NCBI GenBank assembly: GCA_963753845.1
Contig: CAVWEI010000010.1
Coordinates: 1-64,000, forward strand
Source: Thiosocius sp963753845
GTDB lineage: Bacteria; Pseudomonadota; Gammaproteobacteria; Chromatiales; Chromatiaceae
Reading direction: 5' to 3'
Length of the DNA stretch: 64,000 nt
In this document: piece by piece, positions 57,257-64,000 of the stretch
Position numbering within the stretch: position 1 is the first letter of the stretch
Layout of the letters: the number at the start of each line of letters is the position of its first letter
The notes under the pieces: model-generated
What the model was told of the DNA's origin: nothing
Seen by the model: only the letters and a program-made list of their open reading frames with translations
The model's database searches: none
Translations under genes and position numbers: made by a program

Positions 57257-58606
57257 ATGTCAGAGAAAACGAAAGCCCGGCAGGTTGTGGTCATGGGCGC
57301 GGCAGGTCGAGACTTCCACAACTTCAACGTCGTCTACCGCGATGACCCAGCGGTGCAGGTCCTGGCTTTCACCGCAACCCAGATCCCAGAGATCGCGGGG
57401 CGCCGTTACCCGCCCTCGCTGGCGGGAGAACGCTACCCGCAGGGCATCCCGATCATGGACGAGACGGAACTGGAAAGCCTGTGCCGGGAACGGCACGTCG
57501 ACGAGGTGGTGTTTGCCTACAGCGACGTGGGTCACGCATGGGTGATGCATCGCGCCTCCATAGCACTGGCGGCCGGTGCAGACTTCGTCCTTTTGGGCCC
57601 GAAGCGCACCATGCTGAAAGCCGGGGTGCCGGTCATCGCCACCTCGGCGGTGCGCACGGGCTGCGGCAAATCACAGACGACGCGATGGCTGTCGCGCCTG
57701 CTCAATCGGCACGGCCTGAAGGCCGCGGTGATTCGTCACCCGATGCCGTATGGAGACCTGGCCCGCCAGGCAGTCCAGCGCTTTGCCTGCCGGGCAGACC
57801 TGGATGCTGCGCATTGTACGATCGAGGAACGCGAAGAGTACGAGCCGCACCTGGCGGCAGGCAATGTTGTCTACGCCGGCGTCGATTACGCGCAGATCGT
57901 GATGCGCGCCGAGCAGGAGGCCGATGTAATCCTGTGGGATGGCGGCAACAATGACTTCCCGTTCTTAAGTCCCGATCTGCACATCGTCCTGGTTGACCCG
58001 TTGAGACCTGGCAACGAGGACAGCCACCACCCTGGCGAGGCCGTTTTGCGTATGGCCGATGTCATCGTCGTGGCGAAGGTGAATTCGGCATCTGACAGCA
58101 GTGTCCAGCAGGTTACCGAGGCAGCACGTGCTATCAATGCCACCGCCCCCATCGTGCGTGCAATGTCGCTCGTCACGGCGGAGAATCCCGAGCTGATCCG
58201 AGGCAAGCGTGTGCTGGTGGTCGAAGATGGACCCAGCGTGACGCACGGGGGTATGCCCTATGGGGCAGGATACGTTGCGGCGGTGGCCGCGCAGGCGGCG
58301 GAAATCGTAGATCCACGAGCTGACGCTGTGGGCGAGATCGCCGACGTCTATGCACAGTATCCACACATTGGAGCGGTGTTGCCCGCGGTCGGTTATCACC
58401 CTTCGCAGCTAGAGGCTCTGCGGGCGACCATCAACGCGGTGGCCGCCGATGCAGTGGTTGTGGCGACCCCCTGTGATCTGCCTGCACTGATCGTCATCGA
58501 CAAACCGGTAGTCCGGGTGCGCTATGAGTTTGCGGAGGCCGGCGAGCCGGGGTTGGGCGCGTTGGTCGAGCACTTTCTGTTGCGTACAGATCTTCTTCGG
58601 GATTGA
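57257..58606 (+). CDS. Cyclic 2,3-diphosphoglycerate synthetase-like GTPase-fold protein
   Basis: A 449-aa protein from ATG 57257. It starts with a dinucleotide-like strand (QVVVMGAAGRDFHNFNVVYR), has a P-loop GCGKSQTTRWLSRLLNR near residue 135, then DVILWDGGNNDFPFLSPDLH and VVAKVNSASDSSVQQV. This set matches proteins annotated as cyclic 2,3-diphosphoglycerate synthetase. Relatives often sit beside carbamate kinase, as here, and in most bacteria the function is unproven. An acyl- or carbamoyl-phosphate-related role is possible. Confidence 0.8.
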   Translation: MSEKTKARQVVVMGAAGRDFHNFNVVYRDDPAVQVLAFTATQIPEIAGRRYPPSLAGERYPQGIPIMDETELESLCRERHVDEVVFAYSDVGHAWVMHRASIALAAGADFVLLGPKRTMLKAGVPVIATSAVRTGCGKSQTTRWLSRLLNRHGLKAAVIRHPMPYGDLARQAVQRFACRADLDAAHCTIEEREEYEPHLAAGNVVYAGVDYAQIVMRAEQEADVILWDGGNNDFPFLSPDLHIVLVDPLRPGNEDSHHPGEAVLRMADVIVVAKVNSASDSSVQQVTEAARAINATAPIVRAMSLVTAENPELIRGKRVLVVEDGPSVTHGGMPYGAGYVAAVAAQAAEIVDPRADAVGEIADVYAQYPHIGAVLPAVGYHPSQLEALRATINAVAADAVVVATPCDLPALIVIDKPVVRVRYEFAEAGEPGLGALVEHFLLRTDLLRD

Positions 58607-58663
58607 AGGGGACATTTCGCCGCTCTGCACAAGCATCTTGCGGAGGAGATTTTGTCTATTTTC

Positions 58664-59602
58664 CTATCCCTGATCCCACCAGGAGACCTCCGATGCGTCC
58701 GGAACGACCAGCGTGCCGGCCCTACCGGCCAAGATGGCCTGGGCATCTTCGAGTCCCCCTATACCGGCGACTCCGCCTGTCTGTTCCACAAACGCGCAGG
58801 CGGCCTCAACCTTGGGCCCCATTGAGCCGGCGGCAAAGGGGTAGCGGCGGATCATCGCCGGCGAAATGCGCCGTATGGCGCGCGCACCAGGCCCACCCCA
58901 GCCAGTGCTGACGGCATCGACATCGGTCAACATGAGAAAGGCATCTGCGCCCAGCTCCCGCGCTAGCAGCGAGCTGGCCAAGTCCTTGTCGATTACAGCC
59001 TCGACGCCGACCAGGCCGCCGTCGGCCCTTCGCGCCGTGGGAATACCGCCACCACCGGCACAGATCACGATCACTCCCTGATCGACCAGAAGTTCGATGA
59101 CGCCAAGCTCGAGGATGCGTATCGGCGTCGGTGAGGGGACTACCCGGCGGTAGTGTTTGCCGTCGCGGGCGATGTGCCAGCCGCGTGCATCGGCCAGCCG
59201 CCTTGCCGCGTCCTCCCCGAACAAAGGACCGATCGGTTTGCTGGGGTTCTGGAACGCGGGATCTGCCGGGTCGACCTCTATCTGGGTCAACAGGCTGGCG
59301 CAGCGTCTCCCCGCGGGCAGCACATTGTCCAATGCCTGCTCTATCAGGTAGCCGACCATGCCTTCGGTCTCGGCATCGAGCACATCCAGGGGATAGGCAT
59401 CGGAGGACCCATAGGCCGCACTCTGCAGTGCCAGGAGACCAACCTGCGGTCCATTGCCGTGCGTAATTACCAGCGCGTTATCCTGAGCGATCGGGGCCAG
59501 GGAGGCGGCTGCAACCGCAATGTTCCGGCGCTGATTCTGCTCGGTCAGTGGTTCGCCTCTTCGCAGCAGGGCGTTGCCCCCAAGTGCGATGACAATACGC
59601 AT
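58664..59602 (-). CDS. arcC: Carbamate kinase
   Basis: A 312-aa enzyme that makes ATP from carbamoyl phosphate and ADP. Conserved text: MRIVIALGGNALLRRGEPLT, ALVITHGNGPQVGLLALQ, VEVDPxDPAFQNPSKPIGP-like segment, VIVICAGGGGIPTARR, IDKDLASSLLARELGADAFL and GSMGPKVEAACAFVEQTGG. Convergent with the preceding gene (end to end, 57 bases). No arcA or arcB is in the window, so carbamoyl phosphate would come from another route, for example purine, agmatine or citrulline breakdown elsewhere. Confidence 0.92.
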   Translation of the reverse strand: MRIVIALGGNALLRRGEPLTEQNQRRNIAVAAASLAPIAQDNALVITHGNGPQVGLLALQSAAYGSSDAYPLDVLDAETEGMVGYLIEQALDNVLPAGRRCASLLTQIEVDPADPAFQNPSKPIGPLFGEDAARRLADARGWHIARDGKHYRRVVPSPTPIRILELGVIELLVDQGVIVICAGGGGIPTARRADGGLVGVEAVIDKDLASSLLARELGADAFLMLTDVDAVSTGWGGPGARAIRRISPAMIRRYPFAAGSMGPKVEAACAFVEQTGGVAGIGGLEDAQAILAGRAGTLVVPDASEVSWWDQG

Positions 59603-59747
59603 GAGTTCCCTCGCGCACGGAAACGCCTCGATAAGCTGTCTTTATCTTGCTCGGTGCAGATCAAGTTGCGAGGCAGACAAAGGCATCGCGCCGGCCGCTT
59701 GACGCCGTCCGGATTTGCCTGCGCGGCCGGTCCACTTGATCCGCGGA

Positions 59748-60233
59748 TCAAGGCTCATGGATGAAGTCTTCGGCCAGCGCGTCCGTGCCGTGCTGGTTGA
59801 TCAGTGCCTGCAACTCCGCGATGACCGTCTGTGCCTCGTCATCGGCAATCTCACCTTCTGCAATAAGGTTCGCCAACAGCCCACGTTGCGTTGCCTCGAG
59901 TACGTCGCTCAAGGTGAGCTCACCGACCTCATCGCGCGCGGCGTCGATGAGGCGCTGCAGGGCCGCGCTGGCCCAGGGCTTGAAAAACCGCACTGCCAAG
60001 GCGTCATCACCGTACTCATCGATCAGGGCGTCCACTTCGTCGCGGAGTTGTTGTATCCGGTCCGATGAAAACCGGTTCAGCGGAATGGTGGTTGTCTTGA
60101 CCTCCGCCAATACCGCCTCGCGCACGTCGGCAAGGGTTGCCGGTTGGCTGACTGCCTCGTCATTGAGCAAGGCACCGATAACGGTGGAAAGCTCCTTCGA
60201 CAGGTTTTCAAAAACGTCGTTAGCGATGATCAT
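59748..60233 (-). CDS. Hypothetical helical protein
   Basis: A 161-aa protein; start 60233 (MIIANDVFENLSKELSTVIG) suits the helical content better than the upstream frame. It is acidic and almost entirely helical (LADVREAVLAEVKTTTIPLN, QQLRDEVDALIDEYGDDALA, RLIDAARDEVGELTLSDVLE, AELQALINQHGTDALAEDFI). The two EYGDDALA/QHGTDALA-like segments suggest an internal repeat. No family recognised. It lies 145 bases upstream of arcC on the same strand and may be cotranscribed with it. Confidence 0.6.
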   Translation of the reverse strand: MIIANDVFENLSKELSTVIGALLNDEAVSQPATLADVREAVLAEVKTTTIPLNRFSSDRIQQLRDEVDALIDEYGDDALAVRFFKPWASAALQRLIDAARDEVGELTLSDVLEATQRGLLANLIAEGEIADDEAQTVIAELQALINQHGTDALAEDFIHEP

Positions 60234-60946
60234 GGGTTGTATCCTCCCAATGCAGAAATACCTACCGCGAATGGCCTCCGTCGTCGCTGAGGTGCCGGCA
60301 TCGGCTGTGTCATTCCTCAATATCAATTATACGTCGCCTGGATCTTTCCTGGCTTGTTCCCACGCATACTTGGCTCTTTATCTCCCGTCCGAGGGTGGGG
60401 GCCATCCGAGAGTTGCCTGGGGAGTAGGGGGGAGTCTCGAGCCAGGCAGGCCCACTAACGATTGGCGTACGGCTGCATACAAGCTGGAGGCGGGATCGCG
60501 ATGGTGTTTTTCGTAGCTGGGGACCAGATGGCCTGCTGTGCGTGAGTTTTGCGTGATTCGGTCCTGCATTGTTGTGCTTCATCCCGCTTGCGTGACAACG
60601 TGCGCCCCGGCAAGTGCATGATTAAGGATCATTTTTGGGCGCAAATCCGAACTTGTGCATGTTCTCCCGCAAGTGCTTCGCTGCCGCTTCCTTGAACTGC
60701 CGGGTTGGTCGGACGCCCTAGGTTTTGGCCTGCCTGACTGTCTCAATCCGGCGTGCTAACCCGCTACCTCTTGGTTTATCCGCCAGCACAACTTCCGGTC
60801 CAAGGCGGAAGCAGCTGAGTTTCCTTTGTCCGCCATGCACGCATATGGATGGCGTTGCCTGGGTTGGAGCATTACCGGTCCGTGTGGACTCCTGCCATCC
60901 GCCCGGGCCTGATTGCAAGGCAATCGGTACTGCCGCCTGCGCCCAG
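60234..60946 (+). other. Long intergenic region between divergent genes
   Basis: There is no clear gene. A - strand frame near 60620-60720 reads PTRQFKEAAAKHLRENMHKF and ends GFAPKNDP, which could be a short remnant. The region includes the leaders of the hypothetical gene on the left and ackA-pduL on the right. Confidence 0.4.
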
Positions 60947-61081
60947 CAATGTCTCTTGTGGGTCGTTTGCTGCCGTACTGTGCGCGGTCGGGGTAAAGCA
61001 AACTGACACGCGGGCCACGGTCCGGGGAACGTCTCTTGTGCGCATGAAGCTGCCGGTCACTGGATGCTTGGCTAACGGCAG
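60947..61081 (+). repeat. Dispersed repeat cluster upstream of ackA-pduL
   Basis: CAATGTCTCTTGTG (60947-60960) and GAACGTCTCTTGTG (61027-61040) are two copies of the motif also at 34285. The second leads directly into the 40-base palindromic repeat at 61042-61081 (GCATGAAGCTGCCG ... CGGCAG). Confidence 0.65.
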
Positions 61082-61274
61082 ATCAAGAGTGGTTGCTGTC
61101 CCAACGGCAAAGACTGGGCGATTCAGTCAACCATCTGACAGCAGTCCACGCTATTCCCCCCCAGGGGGCCAAGGGGTTTCTTGCGCAGGCCTTCGATTTT
61201 TGGCGATGGGCGGCTATTGTGCCACCTGGTCACTCACCTGGTCTGTCGCCAGGCGTCAGAAGGAGAGCAGCAGC

Positions 61275-63035
61275 ATGAAGGTCCTGGTCATCAATTGCGG
61301 TTCGTCGAGCATCAAGTACCAAGTCATCGATGCCGATACTCACGAGAGACTCGTTGACGGCACGACAGAGCGCATCTCGGAGCTGGACGGTGGGCATGCG
61401 CAAGCAATTAGCGAGCTATTGGCGTCGCTCCGTGTGCACGACCTTGGTGCGGTTGGCCATCGTGTCGTGCACGGTGGTGAGCGCTTCTTCGACTCAGCAT
61501 TGATCACCGATGATGTCCTCAATGGCATCGAGGCATGTATCAAATTGGCGCCGCTGCACAATCCGGCCAACTTGGCTGGCATTCGTGCCGCCATGGAGTT
61601 GTTGCCAGATTTGCCCCATGTTGCTGTCTTCGACACGGCGTTTCACACGCGCATGCCCACCCGAGCTCGCACCTACGCCCTCGATGCGGAAACCGCGAGC
61701 GCCTACGGCATCCGACGTTACGGATTTCACGGAACGTCTCATGCCTACGTTGCCGAGCTGGCAGCCAAGCACCTGGGAAGGCCCCTGGACGAGCTGCGGC
61801 TTGTGACCTGCCATCTTGGGAATGGAGCCAGCGTTTGTGCGATCGAGTTCGGTCACTCTGTCGAGACCAGCATGGGCATGACGCCTCTGGAAGGTCTGGT
61901 CATGGGTACTCGCTGTGGTGACGTGGACCCGGGAGTGGTGATTCATCTGTGCAGGGAGCTCGGGGTCGATGCAGCCGACGAGCTCCTAAACCGCAAGAGT
62001 GGTCTTGCCGGGCTCTCCGGGCTCGGCAACGACCTCCGCGATATCGAGGCCCATGCAGCCGACGGCCACGAAGGGGCTCGACAAGCTATTTCGGTGTTCG
62101 CGCACCGGGTGCGCAAGTACATTGGAGCGTATGTGGCAGTCATGGGAGGCGTCGATGGTGTGGTGCTGACCGGGGGCATCGGTGAGAACGCCGCCACCAT
62201 GCGCCGGCGAATCTTGCAGCGCCTCGACATGTTCGGCCTCGTCCTCGACGAACATGCCAATGAAGACTGTCGGGTCGACGACGAATTGCCAGTTGCAGAC
62301 ATCTCGATGCGCAACTCCCGGACCAAGGCCCTCGTGATTGCCACCAATGAGGAAGCCCGCATCGCCCAGGAGGTCGCCAAGGTCGTCGGGCACGAGGGAG
62401 AGGTTCCTGAAGCAAAGCCAATTCCCATAGCGATCAGCGCCCGCCACGCACATCTGGATCGGGCCGCCATGGACGCTCTCTTCGGGCCTGGCAGCGACCT
62501 GGAGGTCTACAAGGAAATCTCCCAGCCAGGCCAGTTCGCTTCCAAGCAGTGCGTCAACCTCATTGGGCCACGTGACCGAATCAGCGGCGTTCGTGTCCTC
62601 GGTCCTCTTCGCTCCAAGTGCCAGATCGAAATTTCCCGAACTGACGAGTACAAGCTCGGTGTGGACGCTCCAATTCGCGATTCCGGAAAGACCGCGGGTT
62701 CTGCGCCCATCACCCTGGAAGGGCCCGCCGGAACGGTGTTCCTCAATGAAGGGCTCATCTGCGCACGTCGGCACATTCACATGCATCCAAACGATGCGAC
62801 AGTCTACGGCGTCAAATCGGGCGACGAGGTCGAGGTCACCGTCACCGGTGGGCCCCGGGACCTGGTCTTTGGCGACGTTTTGGTCCGGGTGAAGGACTCA
62901 TATCGGCTCGAGATGCACATTGATACCGACGAGGCGAATGCAGCGGAACTTAGCCGTGGAGCGACAGGTGACTTCGTTTATGCCCCCCCAGAGGAGCCAG
63001 CGAAGGCATCCTTGACCAGTCGGCGCAAGAAGTAG
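61275..63035 (+). CDS. ackA-pduL: Fusion of acetate kinase and PduL-type phosphate propanoyl/acetyltransferase
   Basis: A 586-aa protein with AAGGAGAG at 61259 and ATG 61275. Residues 1-~370 are acetate/propionate kinase: MKVLVINCGSSSIKYQVIDA, HRVVHGGERF, RYGFHGTSHAYVAELAAK, CHLGNGASVCAI and LTGGIGENAATMRR. From ~383 the PduL fold follows: IAISARHAHLDRAAMDALFG (His391, His393), FASKQCVNLIGPRDRI and CARRHIHMHPNDA (His500, 502, 504, zinc ligands). Together they convert acyl-CoA to acyl phosphate and then acetate plus ATP in one chain. No encapsulation peptide or microcompartment genes are seen. The upstream frame to 60849 is rejected. Confidence 0.92.
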   Translation: MKVLVINCGSSSIKYQVIDADTHERLVDGTTERISELDGGHAQAISELLASLRVHDLGAVGHRVVHGGERFFDSALITDDVLNGIEACIKLAPLHNPANLAGIRAAMELLPDLPHVAVFDTAFHTRMPTRARTYALDAETASAYGIRRYGFHGTSHAYVAELAAKHLGRPLDELRLVTCHLGNGASVCAIEFGHSVETSMGMTPLEGLVMGTRCGDVDPGVVIHLCRELGVDAADELLNRKSGLAGLSGLGNDLRDIEAHAADGHEGARQAISVFAHRVRKYIGAYVAVMGGVDGVVLTGGIGENAATMRRRILQRLDMFGLVLDEHANEDCRVDDELPVADISMRNSRTKALVIATNEEARIAQEVAKVVGHEGEVPEAKPIPIAISARHAHLDRAAMDALFGPGSDLEVYKEISQPGQFASKQCVNLIGPRDRISGVRVLGPLRSKCQIEISRTDEYKLGVDAPIRDSGKTAGSAPITLEGPAGTVFLNEGLICARRHIHMHPNDATVYGVKSGDEVEVTVTGGPRDLVFGDVLVRVKDSYRLEMHIDTDEANAAELSRGATGDFVYAPPEEPAKASLTSRRKK

Positions 63036-63179
63036 GTTGCAGGAAGCATGGGCCGGTTTTACCCATTGCTGAGCGGGCCGGGAACTTCCGGTTATGAGTG
63101 ATTCTGTTGAAAAACTCGGTGTTTCGGAAACGGTGCGAAAACAGATCCAGTTTTGGCGTGCAAGAGTGCTGTGAGACGC

Positions 63180-63530
63180 AACTTGATCCGGCATTCTCGT
63201 TGGCGGGTAGACAGGTGTGGCGACCCTGACACTCTGCTTGAGAACAAGTGGTTGTCGGGCACCAAGGCGGCCTTTTCTATCCAGCTTTCGGCTGCATCGC
63301 GGGTCTGCTCGGTCAATTCGAAACGGACAGGTCGCTGCGTCTCATGCTGAATCACCATGGCGCGGGAGACAGCATGATGACCGCGCATGACATCGCTTAC
63401 CTTCAGCCTGACCGAATCGCAGCTTCGTAACTTGCTAACAATTTCCGAATTGAATATGGCGAGTTCGCGGACGCTGTGCTCGATTTCCAGGCGAACCCGG
63501 ATGGCCCAGGTTTCCGGAAGTTTGAACGGT
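63180..63530 (-). pseudogene. Broken second copy of the small tyrosine recombinase
   Basis: Read from ~63530: KLPETWAIRVRLEIEHSVRE, LAIFNSEIVSKLRSCDSVRL, KVSDVMRGHHAVSRAMVIQH and RPVRFELTEQTRDAAESWIE, aligned closely with the gene at 34392 (WAIRIHLHNEHQIRDLAMFN, SKLRGCDLVNLRVRDVM, VQFELTEPTRSAVSAWIENA). It stops after HLSTRQ, so the catalytic His/Arg/Tyr half is missing. No start codon. Confidence 0.78.
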
Positions 63531-63555
63531 AGCTTTGGGCCAATTCACTTATAAA

Positions 63556-63595
63556 CTGCCGTTAGCCAAGCGCCCGGCGACCGACAGCTTCATGC
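63556..63595 (-). repeat. 40-base palindromic dispersed repeat, inverted copy
   Basis: The reverse complement matches 61042-61081 at 35 of 40 positions; all five differences are transitions. It lies beside the broken recombinase copy. Confidence 0.7.
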
Positions 63596-63778
63596 ACACT
63601 GCGGACCTTGCTGACGGTCACCGGCTCGGCAGAGAACGACGATGAAACAGAGCGCCTGTTGAAGCTGGACTTAATGGCGGCCCTGCTGAAGCAGCGCGGC
63701 CACACCCCGGCTGCTCTTTCGCCTCATTCGGTATGGGTTATCTCGGCCCCAGCCTGCGTCGAGAGCGCAGGGAGGCGT
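63596..63778 (+). other. Short region with possible coding remnant
   Basis: On the + strand TGSAENDDETERLLKLDLMA and ALLKQRGHTPAAL (63618-63715) look protein-like, but I cannot identify a family; the frame then runs antisense to the TIR-like gene. Confidence 0.3.
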
Positions 63779-64000
63779 TCAAGCTGCTCCCGAGCGACCA
63801 TCCTGCGCAATGCTTGCCAGGCGGTCGAGTCCCTGCAGCAGCCGATCGACGTCGCGGTGGAAATCCGGATCGGGACGCACGACTTGAGCCTGCCGATAGG
63901 CGAGTGCGGCAAGCGTTTCCGGCAGCTGCTCGGCATGCGGGATCCCGGCGCCGCTGACAAGAACCGGCACGACGGGCACGTCGTGCTCGAATGCGGCCTC
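63779..64000 (-). CDS. TIR-domain-like protein, C-terminal part, running off the window
   Basis: The frame enters from the right edge and stops at 63779. It reads AAFEHDVPVVPVLVSGAGIP, HAEQLPETLAALAYRQAQVV and RPDPDFHRDVDRLLQGLDRL. The order of a V-P-V-L-V strand, a P-x-A-E-x-L-P loop, L-A-x-R-x-A, and a final D-V-x-R-L helix is the usual C-terminal third of bacterial TIR domains (strand D through helix E). The catalytic Glu lies beyond the window. Such domains hydrolyse NAD in many antiphage systems, but other fusions are possible. Confidence 0.6.
   Translation of the reverse strand, partial: EAAFEHDVPVVPVLVSGAGIPHAEQLPETLAALAYRQAQVVRPDPDFHRDVDRLLQGLDRLASIAQDGRSGAA

Noticed and set aside
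60849..61274. Longer N-terminus for the AckA-PduL protein
   Set aside because: The extension crosses the dispersed repeats and has no similarity to acetate kinase; ATG 61275 has a strong ribosome-binding site and the family start.
1..64000. CRISPR array, tRNA or rRNA genes
   Set aside because: No regularly spaced repeat-spacer array and no cloverleaf or rRNA-like stretch was recognised; the only regular repeats are the four 24-bp-spaced elements at 22359, which have no unique spacers of CRISPR length.

Overview
The window is GC-rich proteobacterial DNA heavily remodelled by insertion sequences. Gene families, codon use and many decayed IS copies suggest a gammaproteobacterium, possibly a Chromatiales-like sulfur or sediment lineage. 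This is an inference from gene style; there is no rRNA, tRNA or other marker to fix taxonomy.

Layout. (1) 1-18981 is the distal part of a phage-tail-like contractile injection system (eCIS) locus on the + strand: a frameshifted baseplate J-like gene, a second baseplate assembly protein, a P2-I-like tail protein, a 1188-aa DUF6519/beta-helix protein, a 331-aa protein with an Ada-like metal-binding tail, then an effector cassette of three proteins that each carry an N-terminal DUF4157 HExxH domain but have unrelated C-termini. A 200-aa unknown lies between effectors 1 and 2, and a sigma-54-type AAA+ regulator closes the locus. Sheath, tube and ATPase genes must lie to the left. (2) 19035-31400 is an IS and remnant zone: two copies of an rve transposon flanking a Fic gene, an intact IS6-family element, IS91 pieces in the wrong order, a group II intron cut by an IS3 element, and a RAYT fragment. 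Small genes (PNPOx-like, DUF2934, membrane protein, CBS protein) sit between them. (3) 31787-37329 holds a GFA protein, a secreted SGNH hydrolase, a 204-aa tyrosine recombinase flanked by a perfect 20-bp inverted repeat, a family 2 glycosyltransferase and a small lipoprotein. (4) 37591-52448 is punctuated by five copies or derivatives of one IS (one a 114-bp MITE). It carries a 1796-aa protein with two alpha/beta-hydrolase domains, a CHAT protease domain and a helical tail, a frameshifted hydrolase, an SGNH protein and a trifunctional Aas-like phospholipid remodelling protein. (5) 52620-63035 looks like host-type metabolism: a lipoprotein hydrolase translationally coupled to an HhH protein, a YbaK deacylase, alanine dehydrogenase, a cyclic-2,3-diphosphoglycerate-synthetase-like protein, carbamate kinase, and an acetate kinase fused to a PduL phosphotransacylase. 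(6) The right edge has a second, broken copy of the small recombinase and the C-terminal part of a probable TIR-domain protein.

How the genes fit together. The eCIS genes follow the usual order of baseplate, tail end, spike or fibre-like proteins, then cargo; the DUF4157 heads probably mark cargo. Ald, ArcC and AckA-PduL together suggest amino-acid fermentation with ATP made by substrate-level phosphorylation (pyruvate/acetyl-CoA and carbamoyl phosphate). The strongest candidates for undescribed biology are the DUF4157 effector cassette, the double-lipase/CHAT giant protein, the Fic gene with four operator repeats at an exact 24-bp period, and the small recombinase bracketed by a perfect inverted repeat that belongs to a dispersed palindromic repeat family.
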